This document shows, piece after piece, positions 1 through 9,938 of a stretch of DNA of 27,127 bases. A program made the position numbers and the translations under genes. The stretch's first letter is position 1. Each line of letters starts with the position of its first letter. The notes under the pieces are model-generated. The model had not been told where the DNA came from. It was given only the letters and a program-made list of their open reading frames with translations, and ran no database searches. The stretch lies in contig FJOG01000019.1 of assembly GCA_900073065.1 (NCBI GenBank), positions 159,911-187,037 on the forward strand, given 5' to 3'. The DNA comes from Phialocephala subalpina. Taxonomy: Eukaryota > Ascomycota > Leotiomycetes > Helotiales > Mollisiaceae.

Positions 1-1757
1 TTCTCTTCCCTCTATAAACAAGCCTATGAGACTCTATTGACACCTCAAGCGAGGGTATCTCTAGAGCATAAGTAGAGCTCTCTCTCTTCCTCTTTCTACT
101 AGATCTGCCTATGTCAAAACATTGAGAAATGACTGCTTCTTTAAATGCCCTATGATTTGTGAACTTCTGATTCTCTAGGACTAGAGAATAATAAGACAGC
201 AAGTAAGAGTTGACTAAAGCTGTCTCTAGAAGCCACGTGATAAGGGAATAGTGTCCACCTCTTCTGTGAAGCTCTTGAAAACTGTACCCCGCTTTAAGTT
301 GATTCCCTCGATCTATAGCTCCCATTTGGTGATTATACTTATTATCAAGGACAAGGATCTTTAGTATAGCTGTGGGATCATCCCCAAAAGGTTTCCTTGC
401 TGTCTTAGCTGAGCTTGAAGTCTCTAAGGGTCGCTTTCTCTGTTTTTCCACTAATTCAAGCTCCCCTTCAACAGTAGTCATAAACAAGACTAATGCATTA
501 TCTTTCCATGCCACAAATTGTATCTTGCCGTCCTCTGAGGGTTCATGAAATAAAGTGCCCCATAGTATCTCATCTTTCTTAGCATCCTTTGCCTTCTTAT
601 CACAAAAATCAGCTAAAATCCTTGATCTAAAAGTGCACGTACCAATTACTCCATATCCCCTATCTCTCATGTACTTTAACAGCTTGACATTAGTGAACAA
701 GTTATCTAAGTAAAAGATATAGCCTATTCCGGGGAGCTTACTAGACAATTCTGCTACTACAGCTGAAGAGTTGTTCGCTTCAAGCTCTTTAGGTTGCTTG
801 ACTTTGTAAAGTCCTAAAAGTCCTCTTTTACCCTTGTCCTTGATTTTCCCTTTGCGATGAAATACTTAAGCTAAGAAATACCCTCGTTAAGCTTCAACCC
901 AGACTTTGTAGCCCTCATTAATAGGCTTTCCTAGAATAATAAGAGTATCAAAAGATCTCCCTTGGAAAGGGCACATTGCTTCATTAATTATAAGATCCCT
1001 TCTTAGCGTCCAAAGCTTTAGACTAGTGTCTATGATATGAGAGTTTAAAGGCTCTAACTATAGAATTGTTAGCATGCTATCAAACATTAAAAAGTATATC
1101 CTCATTCTCTCAAAAACAGCGTTAAACTTTGTATCAGGGTCTGCAGTTGCAATGCGCATTCTAACATAGATTGCTTTATATCTCTTTAAAGACATAACAT
1201 CCTTTAATGGATGATTAAGTCTATTAGTTCCTTCAGACCAGTAATCCCTCTCAAAAGGCGTAGAATAGAGTCCCATGTAAATCCTAATGCCAATGTAGGC
1301 ATATATCTCCTCACACGTGACTAGCTTCCAATCTCTCAGCCTAGCCTAGGGTTTTAAGTCGTCTGTAACAAGCTGTGATACTCTCTCATTAGTGTATTGG
1401 ACAATAGTCATAACCATTTCAGTAGATATAAACAATCTAAAGATGCTCTATGGATCTAGAGGTTGTACAGTAGAAGGTAGGTTGATTTTGGGGGGGAAAT
1501 CAAGTAATTTCATGCCTAAGAAGGCAGAACTCGTTTTTTGCGCAGGGAGAAGGTTAGGACGTTTTGTCGCAGGGTCTATAGGGTCAGATATCACATCTTT
1601 AGTAGCTTTTGGAGGCATATTATAAGTAGAATCATGCAAAATAAGAGGTTGTTTATGAGGTTGTTTACATTCAGGATTTTGGTGTTCTGGGTGTGTGGCC
1701 CGTGCGCACGCTAAAATTCCCTGCGGCCGTTGAGGGGATATCGGAAAAACAGTCAAA
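1..1757 (-). pseudogene. Decayed piggyBac-type transposase (partial, runs off left edge)
   Basis: Read on the minus strand from about 1756 down to 1, a single frame carries a piggyBac-like (DDE_Tnp_1_7) transposase. In order it shows an N-terminal tail, an N-terminal domain with TCEEIYAYIGIRIYMGL and RDYWSEG (about 1310-1220), INEAMCPFQGRS (about 985-950), YLDNLFTNVKLLKYM (about 725-680), GAIDRGNQLKAGY (about 320-280), and a C-terminal helical part. Five stops break the frame: TAG at 1448-1450, 1346-1348 and 1058-1060, and TAA at 887-889 and 866-868. From 865 to the edge it is open for about 288 codons. The family's first catalytic Asp (usually in a DE pair) reads Asn in INEAM, and the Asp just after the third catalytic one is Asn in DRGNQL. 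Both are G-to-A changes on the coding strand. The second Asp (LDN) and third Asp (AID) remain. No length-changing indel is needed, so this looks like inactivation by point mutation. The true start and the inverted-repeat ends were not found. Confidence 0.85.
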
Positions 1758-2390
1758 ACATGCAGAGAAAATAAATCCTCTAGTTAATACCTATATATAC
1801 GGCAATTAAAGAAGTCAGTCATGTTTAATTATAGTGGACAACTCGCTAAATGTGGGGCATCGGTTACCTCGTTAATTCCGACGAGATCTATGGTGGGCCT
1901 AAGATCTATTTAGCCTAACGTGCGGAGGAATTCAGTAATACGAGTTCAGATCTAGAGATGACTTGGAGAGGGGAACTACGTGCGTGCATGGTGCCTTTCA
2001 GGATCTGCTATGTGTATGGCGCAGACTGACTAATCGGTTTAATTGGAGGAAAATCATTTCGGGATGCTTTTGATATTACTTTCTCCATGTAAGCCAAAAC
2101 GTTCCCAGGGCGCGGAAATGACTTGGGAAGGAGGGTGTATTTACGACCGCGGTTTAGATTTCCAACTATATATAAATAAAACACAATCCTATTTGTCTTC
2201 CTCGATTGAAGGAAATTTAATCCTGAGGTATAGTGAGAATTTACTCTCCAGTCAAATTCGAAATGAAGCTCACTGATTTTACAGGTCATTTTCTACGACT
2301 GCGGTTTCGTCTAAAATCCTTCATTTTAAGCCTTGTGAGATCAATGTTACCAATAGATAATAACGTTGAATACCTGCTAAGCTCAATGCC
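1758..2390. other. Non-coding stretch beside the piggyBac relic
   Basis: No supported gene. The short ORFs on both strands here (up to 93 codons) have no recognisable motif and overlap each other antisense. The part next to 1757 is probably the untranslated end of the piggyBac element. Several TTAA tetramers (the piggyBac target) occur in 1780-1880, but no terminal inverted repeat could be assigned. Confidence 0.5.
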
Positions 2391-2517
2391 TAATTGTGTC
2401 CCCCTGGCCCTTTGATCGGGTCAAGTTAGCCAGTAAGTTGTCACCTAACCCTCCCTACGATGGAGGTCTGTGCTTCACTTCAAACAGGCCCGGCAGCAGG
2501 TTAGGGGGACACAATTA
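2391..2517. mobile_element. Small TIR element (MITE-like), TA-flanked
   Basis: The left end, starting TAATTGTGTCCCCCT at 2391, is the exact reverse complement of the right end, AGGGGGACACAATTA, ending at 2517. That is 15 matching bases at the two ends of a 127-bp segment. Reading the outermost TA on each side as a target-site duplication gives a 123-bp element with 13-bp perfect inverted repeats, as expected for a non-autonomous Tc1/mariner-type element. The interior has no ORF. Confidence 0.6.
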
Positions 2518-2874
2518 TATGATGGGTAACCTCGTAAAGAGTCGCAAATTCATTTAGCCTAAATTACGGCCTCGGCAGATTTAGAGGTCGATGGACTGCG
2601 CTTTCAAGTCCCCAAATTTCCGTACCCCGTACGTGGATTTTCTCCATTTAACACTAGTGCGTGCGGAGTCGATCTTGGTAACGATAAAGGTGCTAGTTAG
2701 GGTAATCCCGACGGATGATGCAGGTACCCCCCCAACGCGCGTTAAAGGGGAAACTCGAACGATCTTCACCAGGTATTCCGTCTTTAATATAGACTTTGCT
2801 TTATCGCAATCAATGAGAACTTAAGGCTATGAGCAATCTTGCAACAGCCCTCCTAATAACGTTGTAACACCACC
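2518..2874. promoter_or_regulatory. Upstream region of the GH95 gene
   Basis: No gene is supported here. Two overlapping antisense ORFs (62 and 77 codons) look accidental. This is the presumed promoter of the fucosidase. An AT-rich TTTAATATAG at about 2782-2791 could act as a TATA-like element some 85 bp before the ATG, but this is weak. Confidence 0.35.
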
Positions 2875-5677
2875 ATGGCCATCGCTATGGTGCAAAAGTT
2901 AAATTGGACAACTGTCCTGCTACTGTTTGTTTCTGCTGTGTCCTCAGAATCTTTCGCACCACCGAATTCGGCATCTTATCCATCTCGTTTATGGGCATCA
3001 TCAGCTGGAACTTACTTCAATGACTCGTATCTCATTGGCAATGGACGTCTCGGTGCCACAGTACCAGGAGCTGTTGCCTCAGACTTGATCCGAGTAAACG
3101 AAGACTCGTTCTGGTCAGGCGGTAGATTGAGCCGCGTCAATGCCGATTCTGCTACTACTATTCCAAAAATCCAATCCCTTTTGACACAGGGTCGCGTTCC
3201 CGAAGCGGCTCGAGCTGCAAGTTTTAGCTACGCGGGCACGCCCGTCTCTTCGCAACACTTTGAACCACTTGGCGATCTGCAGCTTGTTATGAACCACAGT
3301 AGTTCAGCTTCAAGCTATGAGCGTTGGTTGGATCTCAATGACGCCACGGCTGGAGTCTATTATATCAACTCTGGTATAACCTACAAGCGCGAGTACCTGG
3401 TCAGCAACCCGGCAAATGTGATGGCTATCCGCATTGTGGCGAACAAAACGGGATCTGTCTCATTCAACATACATCTACGAAAAGGTCAATCACTCAATCG
3501 CTGGGAGGACTACAGCTCCAAAGTTGGTAGTAATACGATTGCCATGGGAGGAGAGAGTGGGGGTGAGGGTGGTATTACCTGGTCCGCTGGGGCCCGGGTG
3601 GTCGCTTCCGGCGGTAAGGTCTATACAATTGGAGACTATGTCCTGTGCGACAATGCAGATGAGGCCTGGATTTATTTCACTTCCTGGACATCGGTTCGAC
3701 GTAATAATCCAAAAGACTCTGTGCTTTCTGACCTCTCGAATGTTCGCCAATCTTATAGCGACATTCGTGCCGCCCACGTCACAGACTACCAAAAATACGC
3801 CGGACGAGTTTCGCTTAGTCTTGGGAAGTCTTCCCCGGCACAGAAATCTCTGACAACTGCTAAGAGGATAACGACACTCGGTACCGGTACCTTTGATCCG
3901 GAGCTAGCAGCCTTGTACTTTCAGTTTGGCAGATATCTTCTGATTGCGTCATCCCGGGCAGGAACATTACCTCCGAATTTACAAGGTATCTGGTTGCAAG
4001 AGCTTGACCCACAATGGGGATCGAAATATACTATTAATATCAATCTTCGTACGTTACATATCTCCACACTTAGGTAAATGATCGGCTTACGTAGAACAGA
4101 GATGAACTATTGGCCTAGTTTGGTAACAAGTACGCTTTCACTCCACTTTTCAATCTTTTAGTTATGAGGATTGAACACTAATAAGCGAAAGACTTGGTGG
4201 ATTTGACTTCCCCGCTCTATGATCTTATAGATACCATGCATGAGTCTCAATCAAACGCCGCCAAGAACATGTATTCCGCTCGTGGCTTTATGGCACATCA
4301 CAACACAGACATTTGGGGGGATACTGCTCCTCAGGATAACTATGTCTCATCAACCTTCTGGCCAGGGGGAGCCGCATGGCTTGTCACGCACATCATGGAA
4401 CATTATCGGTTTACTGGTGATATCTTACTGCTTGGCCAAAAGTTTGATGTTTTAAAAGACGCTGCACTATTTTTCGTTGATTTCCTTACCGATTACAATG
4501 GCTGGAAACTTACCAACCCCACACTATCAGCAGAGAACACATACGTATTGCCCTCTGGGGGAACTGCCGCCATCACTCTTGGCTCAACGCTAGATAATTC
4601 GCTGCTGTGGGAGCTTTTTGGGATTGTACTGGAAGCGCAGGATATCGTCGCTAAACATGACGCACAATTCACTGCTCAAATTACTGAACTGAGAGCACAA
4701 TTACCTCCACTTCGTGTTAACTCCTTCGGTGGTATCATGGAATGGATACACGACTATAATGAGGTGGGTATGTGGCATTCTAATTCTACGGGTAAAGAAC
4801 TAATATTCATCGTGAAAGACCGATCCGGGGCATCGCCATTTCTCCCACCTTTTTGGTCTCTTCCCCGGTTCGCAGATAACTAACTCCAACGCAACAAATT
4901 TCAACGCTGCAAAAGTATCTCTCCAGAGACGGCTGAGGTAAGAATCCTTTTGATAAATTTTGCTTCCCTCTTCTATCACCCTTTGGTTTAATCCAGCGGT
5001 CTTGTGTATTATTTAATCTACCGCATAAAAACAGTATACAGGAATGAATGTTCTTTACTAACTCTTTCGTCAGCAATGGCGGTGGATCAACTGGCTGGTC
5101 CCGGGCTTGGTCAATCCTCCTGTCGGGGAGGGCCTTCCTCCCAGAAATGGTTCACTACAATTTTGTCCAACTTATGTATAACTATACCTATCCTAATTCT
5201 ATGTTGGACACCGGCCCGCCAGCAGCCTTTCAGATTGACGGCAACTTTGGTGGAACCGCAGCAATCGCCGAAGCACTATTGCAGAGCCACGAAACTGTTG
5301 ATGCCAATTCCGCCTCTGGGAGCACCCCCCCTGCGGAAACTTTGCTCCAGCCTGCTTCGACTGGATCACTAAAGAAGACAAATCTTATCCGCTTGCTGCC
5401 TGCCCTACCTTCTGAGTGGTCCAGGAACGGTGGCGGATCCGTTTTAGGCCTCTTAGCTCGTGGTGGCTTCGAGGTCGACATCGCCTGGTCTACGAGTGGC
5501 AACCTGACCACCGCCAATATCACATCCAACGAAGGAAATGACGTCTATGTCGCGCTCGGCGGTGCTCAGATAGGAAGCAAAAATGGGACCCAGATTTCAG
5601 TTAAAGGCGGCACGAGCGGGGTATTTGTCCTGCTGAAGACGAAGAAGGGTGCTAAGTACACTGTGACTCTGGCATAA
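2875..5677 (+). CDS. Secreted GH95 alpha-L-fucosidase (1,2-alpha-fucosidase type), five exons
   Basis: Proposed exons are 2875-4048, 4100-4129, 4186-4763, 4819-4937 and 5074-5677, joining in frame to 834 aa. This is a normal length for family GH95, inverting enzymes that release terminal alpha-1,2-fucose (for example from fucosylated xyloglucan) outside the cell. The start is the first ATG in a good context (CACCACCATGG) and is followed by a signal peptide (hydrophobic [14 protein letters not shown], residues about 11-24). Motifs: LIGNGRLGA near residue 55; [16 protein letters not shown] spanning exons 1-2, with the N-x-N pair at 388/390; [11 protein letters not shown] in exon 3; MEWIHDYNE with E587; [19 protein letters not shown] in exon 4; and GWSRAW plus FQIDGNFGG with D689 in exon 5. 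By comparison with characterised GH95 enzymes, the N-x-N pair, E587 and D689 are the expected catalytic set. Intron 3 (4764-4818) has an uncommon GTGGGT donor but is the only choice that yields NE-TDPGHRH. Intron 4 has a clean CTAAC branch site. The gene is convergent with a GH3 gene. Confidence 0.9.
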
Positions 5678-5951
5678 GAGTGCTTTTAATTGTGCATGGT
5701 TCTTTGTAATACTAAGTCCATGCCATTTAATATAAAATAGGCAAAGTATTTTTTTCTCCTTGTACTTCCTGTTAAGAGTTTATCTTTCCTAAAATACAAG
5801 TCATGGAAGCCAAGTTTGGCGGAAGTTCACATTGAAGTACAGATAGGCGTCAATTACTTATGAATAGATTTTATCGGGTGAGGGCCAGGATGGGATTTGA
5901 GATTTACGGTATACTTTCCGTCCAAATTTACTTAGAAGCAATGCTACACTC

Positions 5952-5982
5952 GTCCATATTACATTACGGCTGAAATATGGAC
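5952..5982. repeat. Inverted repeat, 9-bp arms
   Basis: GTCCATATT (5952-5960) and AATATGGAC (5974-5982) are exact reverse complements separated by 13 bases, forming a potential hairpin in the convergent intergenic region. Confidence 0.6.
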
Positions 5983-5992
5983 TTGAATTGTA

Positions 5993-6025
5993 CGAATTTT
6001 TCGAGCGAAGCGAAGTAAAAATTCG
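5993..6025. repeat. Inverted repeat, 9-bp arms
   Basis: CGAATTTTT (5993-6001) and AAAAATTCG (6017-6025) are exact reverse complements around a 15-base purine-rich loop (CGAGCGAAGCGAAGT). It follows the previous hairpin by 10 bases. Confidence 0.6.
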
Positions 6026-6086
6026 CTGAAGAGTCAGGCCTCTAACTCGTCAAATTCACTACATTCGTGAATATTTTTAAATAAGA

Positions 6087-6107
6087 ATATATATATATAT
6101 ATATATA
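6087..6107. repeat. AT dinucleotide microsatellite
   Basis: About ten uninterrupted AT units lie about 60 bp beyond the stop codon of the minus-strand GH3 gene, probably in or near its 3' untranslated region. Confidence 0.8.
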
Positions 6108-6165
6108 ATTACCTTCTAAAGATAAAATTAGGAAGATTTTTATGGTTCATAATATACCTAGAACT

Positions 6166-8658
6166 TCAAATACTCAAACTCCCTACCAACAGCAACATCC
6201 TCGAACTAGCACCCACAAAAACCCCATACTGCCCCCTTTGCAGTTGCCATTTCTGCGCGCCTACGTCCCAACTACTCAAATCCCTCCTCGTCAAATCAAA
6301 ACTAACTTCCACGCTCTTTCCTGGCTCAACATCCACCTTCTCAAATCCCCTCAATTGCTTCGCTGGCCCACCCGGAATACCGACATACAGTTGTGCAACC
6401 TCTGCTCCATCAACGTCTCCAGTGTTGGTGACCGAAGCTGTGACGCGGAAAAGCACATCCCAGAGATCTTCTTGTCCGCCTTCAACGATCTTGCCTACGG
6501 GATATTCGGCTGTTGAGGGTCCAGATATGGGTGTGATGGAGAGAGAGGAATACGAGAATGTTGTGTAAGAGAGACCGAAGCCGAATTCGTACCTGGGGGT
6601 TATATTTGCGTGGTCGAAGGCTCGGTAGTCGATGTATACGCCTTCTGAGAAGTCGTCTTGGGGGAAGAGGTAGTAGATTCCTTCTGGTTGTCCAGGACTC
6701 AGTAAATCTCCGTACGCGGACTCATTGGTTGGGACTGAGTATGGGAGTTTGCCGCTCGGGTTACTGTCTCCGTAAAGCAAGCTGACCAGGGCTCGTCCGC
6801 TGTCTTGGCCTGGAAGGTGAGCGTAAATGAGTGCTGTGACGTTTGGGTGCTCGATGAATTGATCAACCAACCGTACGCCTGCGTTGTGGATCACTACAAT
6901 AGTGTTGTTACATTGGTTCGCGATATTGATCACTAGAGCGTCGGAATAATCGTCGTGGACTCCCGGTCGGTCGGAACCTTCGGTTGCCCATGCGTTGAGC
7001 ATCACGATACAGACATCGCTTGCTGCGTCGACTGCTGCGGTGCTGTTGATGTTCGTTACGTCCCAAAGGAGTTGGGTGCCATCTTCCCAGGCACGTTGGG
7101 AGAGAGCGTCGAGGGGAGAAGAGATGTAAGAGGGGTTATTGGCTCCTGAGCCGCCGGCTACGGTCATGGTGCTGTTTAGGATCTGGGAACTTCGTGATGT
7201 TGGGCCGGCGGTGGAAGGGTTGGTGCGTGCTGCTACTGCGTCGTAGCCGAAGAGTGAGACGAGTTTTGGGGATTTGAGAGGAAGACCGAGAGAGCCGTTC
7301 GTGTTCTTAGCTAGGACGTGACCTTCGATTGCTGAGTCGAGCAGGACTTGTTTCGAGGATGGAGATTTTGCGTCTACGAAGACGTGTTGGGCGGGAAGCG
7401 ACTTCGGAAGACCAACTCCTGGAACAGGAAAGTCTGGCGAGTCTTGAGAGAATTGGTACCATGTTGCTATGATTCTGGTCCTCCGTTAGTAAACGGATCA
7501 AGATCTCAAATAATCGCTCAGACAAACCTGGTTGCCATATTATCAAGAATACTCTCAGCCATGGTCCCATTGTTGATCGAAGCTGTAAGATTCTTTGCCC
7601 AGAAAGTTGCAGCGTTCGGCATCACCATATCCAATCCCGCTTCAGCAGCAGCGTATCCTGCATGTAAAGCGCCCCAATCACTGACCACGAACCCTTGAAA
7701 GCCGAGCTCATCTTTTAACACCCCGTTTAGCATCTTGCTATTCTGGCATGCGTAGGAGTTGTTGATTCGGTTATAGGAGCACATGATATTGCCACTTCCG
7801 GCATGGACGGCATCCTGGAATGGCCAGAGGTACAACTCATGCAAAGTCTTGTCGTCGATATTGCTTGAGACTGATTCGACGTGCTGACTTTGGTTGTTGG
7901 TCGAAGGATTCCTGTTTGTCTCTGCCCTTTCATAAGTTTCCCTTCTCCATTACCCCCGAAACCAGGACGTACCTTGTTCATTCCCGATGAAATGCTTGAC
8001 ACTAGTGACCACTCCATTCTCCTGGATACCCCTTACAGTCTCAAAAGCCAGCGCACCACAAAGATACGGATCATTTGAAATCCCCTCCCAGTTTCTTCCT
8101 CCTTCCGCAATACGGCCAATAGGACCCACGACTGGTCCAAGAGCGATGTTTACGCCTTTGTTGCGGAATTCTGAGCCCATGTGAAGAGCCCGCTGGTACG
8201 CGAGGTTGCGGTTCCATCTGAATTTCCGTCAGCTTCTTTCCTTGTCCAGTTCATTCTTTCCAAATTCCTATTCTGGGTGGAGAAACTCACGTAGCACCAA
8301 CATGAATCCCCGAATCCCAAGCATTAACGCCATCAGCAAGTCTCACCCCATTCCCGGCATCCTGCAAACACAACCCATGGAACCCCAACCTCTCAATCGC
8401 CGGAATCCACCCCACACATCCATTCCTCGTACTCTGTCCGTAAGTCAAATTATTCTTCTCTTCCTGCGTCAATTGAGCGACGAATGCCGTGGCTTTGGAG
8501 TATGCTGCTGCCCAGGAATCGGTGGTTCCAGAGGGAAGAAGGGCGGGTGGGATGGAGGGTGAGAGGCCGTAGAAATGAGTGTCTGAAGTTATGTTCTGTG
8601 CTACTCCATTCCTTACGAGCAAGGTGAGTACGGCGGTGGTAGAGATGAGGAACTTCAT
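6166..8658 (-). CDS. Secreted GH3 beta-glucosidase, four exons
   Basis: Exons on the minus strand are 8658-8291, 8217-7973, 7921-7528 and 7474-6166, giving 771 aa. GH3 beta-glucosidases release glucose from the non-reducing ends of beta-glucosides such as cellobiose. The ATG at 8658 is preferred because a signal peptide follows it at once ([20 protein letters not shown]) and a TATA box lies about 70 bp upstream. Motifs in order: [13 protein letters not shown] and [15 protein letters not shown] across intron 1; [39 protein letters not shown] across intron 2; [12 protein letters not shown]; and [16 protein letters not shown], whose D286 matches the GH3 nucleophile. Further along are [10 protein letters not shown] (probable acid/base region), [22 protein letters not shown] and a C-terminal fibronectin-III-like domain ([16 protein letters not shown]). 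Intron 3 has a TACTAAC-like branch site. The acceptor of intron 2 (AG at 7923-7922) was chosen because it restores NEQE; the nearer-to-exon AG breaks the frame. N-glycosylation sequons are common, in line with secretion. Confidence 0.93.
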
Positions 8659-8727
8659 GGCGGCAGTTTGGGGGAGGAACGTGACCGGTGATACCCTTGA
8701 CGCGAACGAGGAATTGCCACGGGAAGT

Positions 8728-8737
8728 GTATATATAC
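8728..8737 (-). promoter_or_regulatory. TATA box of the GH3 gene
   Basis: GTATATATAC lies about 70 bp upstream of the preferred ATG (8658), a normal TATA position for an inducible fungal CAZyme gene. It also argues against starting translation further upstream in the same open frame. Confidence 0.55.
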
Positions 8738-9518
8738 CCAACCCCAGCCACCAGATCCTTCTACCCACTTTTGGCAATGGTCCCTCATCTGACAAAATTC
8801 AAACTTCACGCTATCCACAGCTCCCAACAACCCCGCACCCCGCGATTCCCAAAGAAACAAAATCACGACAAAACATCGAAGAAAACATCAGCACGTTGTC
8901 TTGGCAGCCACTTCCCCGCATTCTCTACTTCAGAAAACATGCGGCGCTTTGAAAGCAGGAAACTACCCGGATCATTACTTCCGACGATTGCCTTCCCGAT
9001 GATTCGGTGAAGGGTAGAAAATTCGATTCGGGTTTCGGCACAAATTCACCCGCCAATCTTGGCAGCATCATACTCACGTATAGCCTCACCAATCTGGTAG
9101 ACACGGGAGAGGAGAAGGGCCGATGGGACGTTGTATTATATTATGTACCTGGATGGATTAGAAGCAGTGATGTGGAGTGATGTCGTTGAGGCAGTTGAAT
9201 TACCCCGCATTTTAGACGGGAAGCGAGGTGGCAGAAATGTGGGGCGGTGAGGAAAGGAGAGAAACTTGGGGTCCACTTGGGCGGCGAAGTACGAGGATGC
9301 TTGATGGGAGTTGCTGAGAGAGAAGTTTTCACCTGGGCAATATTCAATTCGAAGGGGAACTGCTCTGGTCCTCAGAATGAATTCTTCGAGTATCTGATAC
9401 AGTGTTCCTTCTGCTGGACCTGCTGCTGATCCTGCCTACTACACAATGATTGGGACGTTCAATGGAGCATCCACTACCCAGTAGATGAGATATAGCCAGT
9501 AGCACCAGTAGACATGTT
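8738..9518. other. Intergenic region
   Basis: This lies between the 5' end of the GH3 gene and the 3' end of the F-box-like gene, both on the minus strand. It holds the GH3 promoter and the downstream gene's 3' region. ORFs of up to about 140 codons occur on both strands (8579-9010 plus; 8450-8866 minus), but they overlap the GH3 first exon or each other and show no domain. Confidence 0.5.
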
Positions 9519-9938
9519 TTAAGGGAGCATGGCAGCCGCAGGGTATAACCAATGCAGCGGGTATGAAAAGTCAATCGCCTCCGCCACCGCAAAAAGCTCG
9601 ATATTCCACGTCCTCCCAGCCCGCTCAACTGAAGGCGTGTAACCACGCACAATTTCATGTCTCCAGTCCGTTAATGAATCAAACAAATCTTCTCTTGTGA
9701 TCTTGAATCCGGTGTATGAAAGTCCCCGACATGGACAGGCGGTATTCGAGAGCCCGACGAGGGAATGATAGCGCATAGGGGTAAAGATAGCGGTATACAT
9801 GATGATCCGGTCGGCTTTGTTGTAATCTTCTCGGGTCCATGATCTTCGTCTCGGTCTTGGAGGACCTATTGACCAGATCGGTGAATATTGAGTAGGGCTG
9901 GGTTTATTGTCGCGCCTTCTGGTACTGCTCCTGTTCCA
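9519..9938 (-). other. Second open frame continuing past the F-box-like stop
   Basis: In another frame than exon 4 of the F-box-like gene, the minus strand is open from 9938 to a stop at 9519 (about 139 codons). The composition looks like real protein: segments such as SWTREDYNKADRIIMYTAIF, ITREDLFDSLTDWRHEIVRG and GRTWNIELFAVAEAIDFSYP. Only one ATG (9800) exists in this frame, after what seems to be coding sequence. It overlaps the low-complexity tail of the F-box-like exon by 73 bases. It may be the gene's true C-terminus, reached by an intron I could not place or lost to a one-base frameshift, or it may be a separate small gene. I do not recognise a domain. Confidence 0.45.

Larger units (their letters stand above)
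5678..6165. other. Intergenic region between two convergent glycosidase genes
   Basis: No gene. This is where the 3' ends of the GH95 (+) and GH3 (-) transcripts must meet. The stretch is AT-rich and holds two clear short inverted repeats, a weaker third one and an AT dinucleotide run. Confidence 0.6.

Noticed and set aside
6142..6785. Plus-strand ORFs of 124 and 75 codons
   Set aside because: They lie antisense to exon 4 of the GH3 gene, whose motifs are clear in the minus frame.
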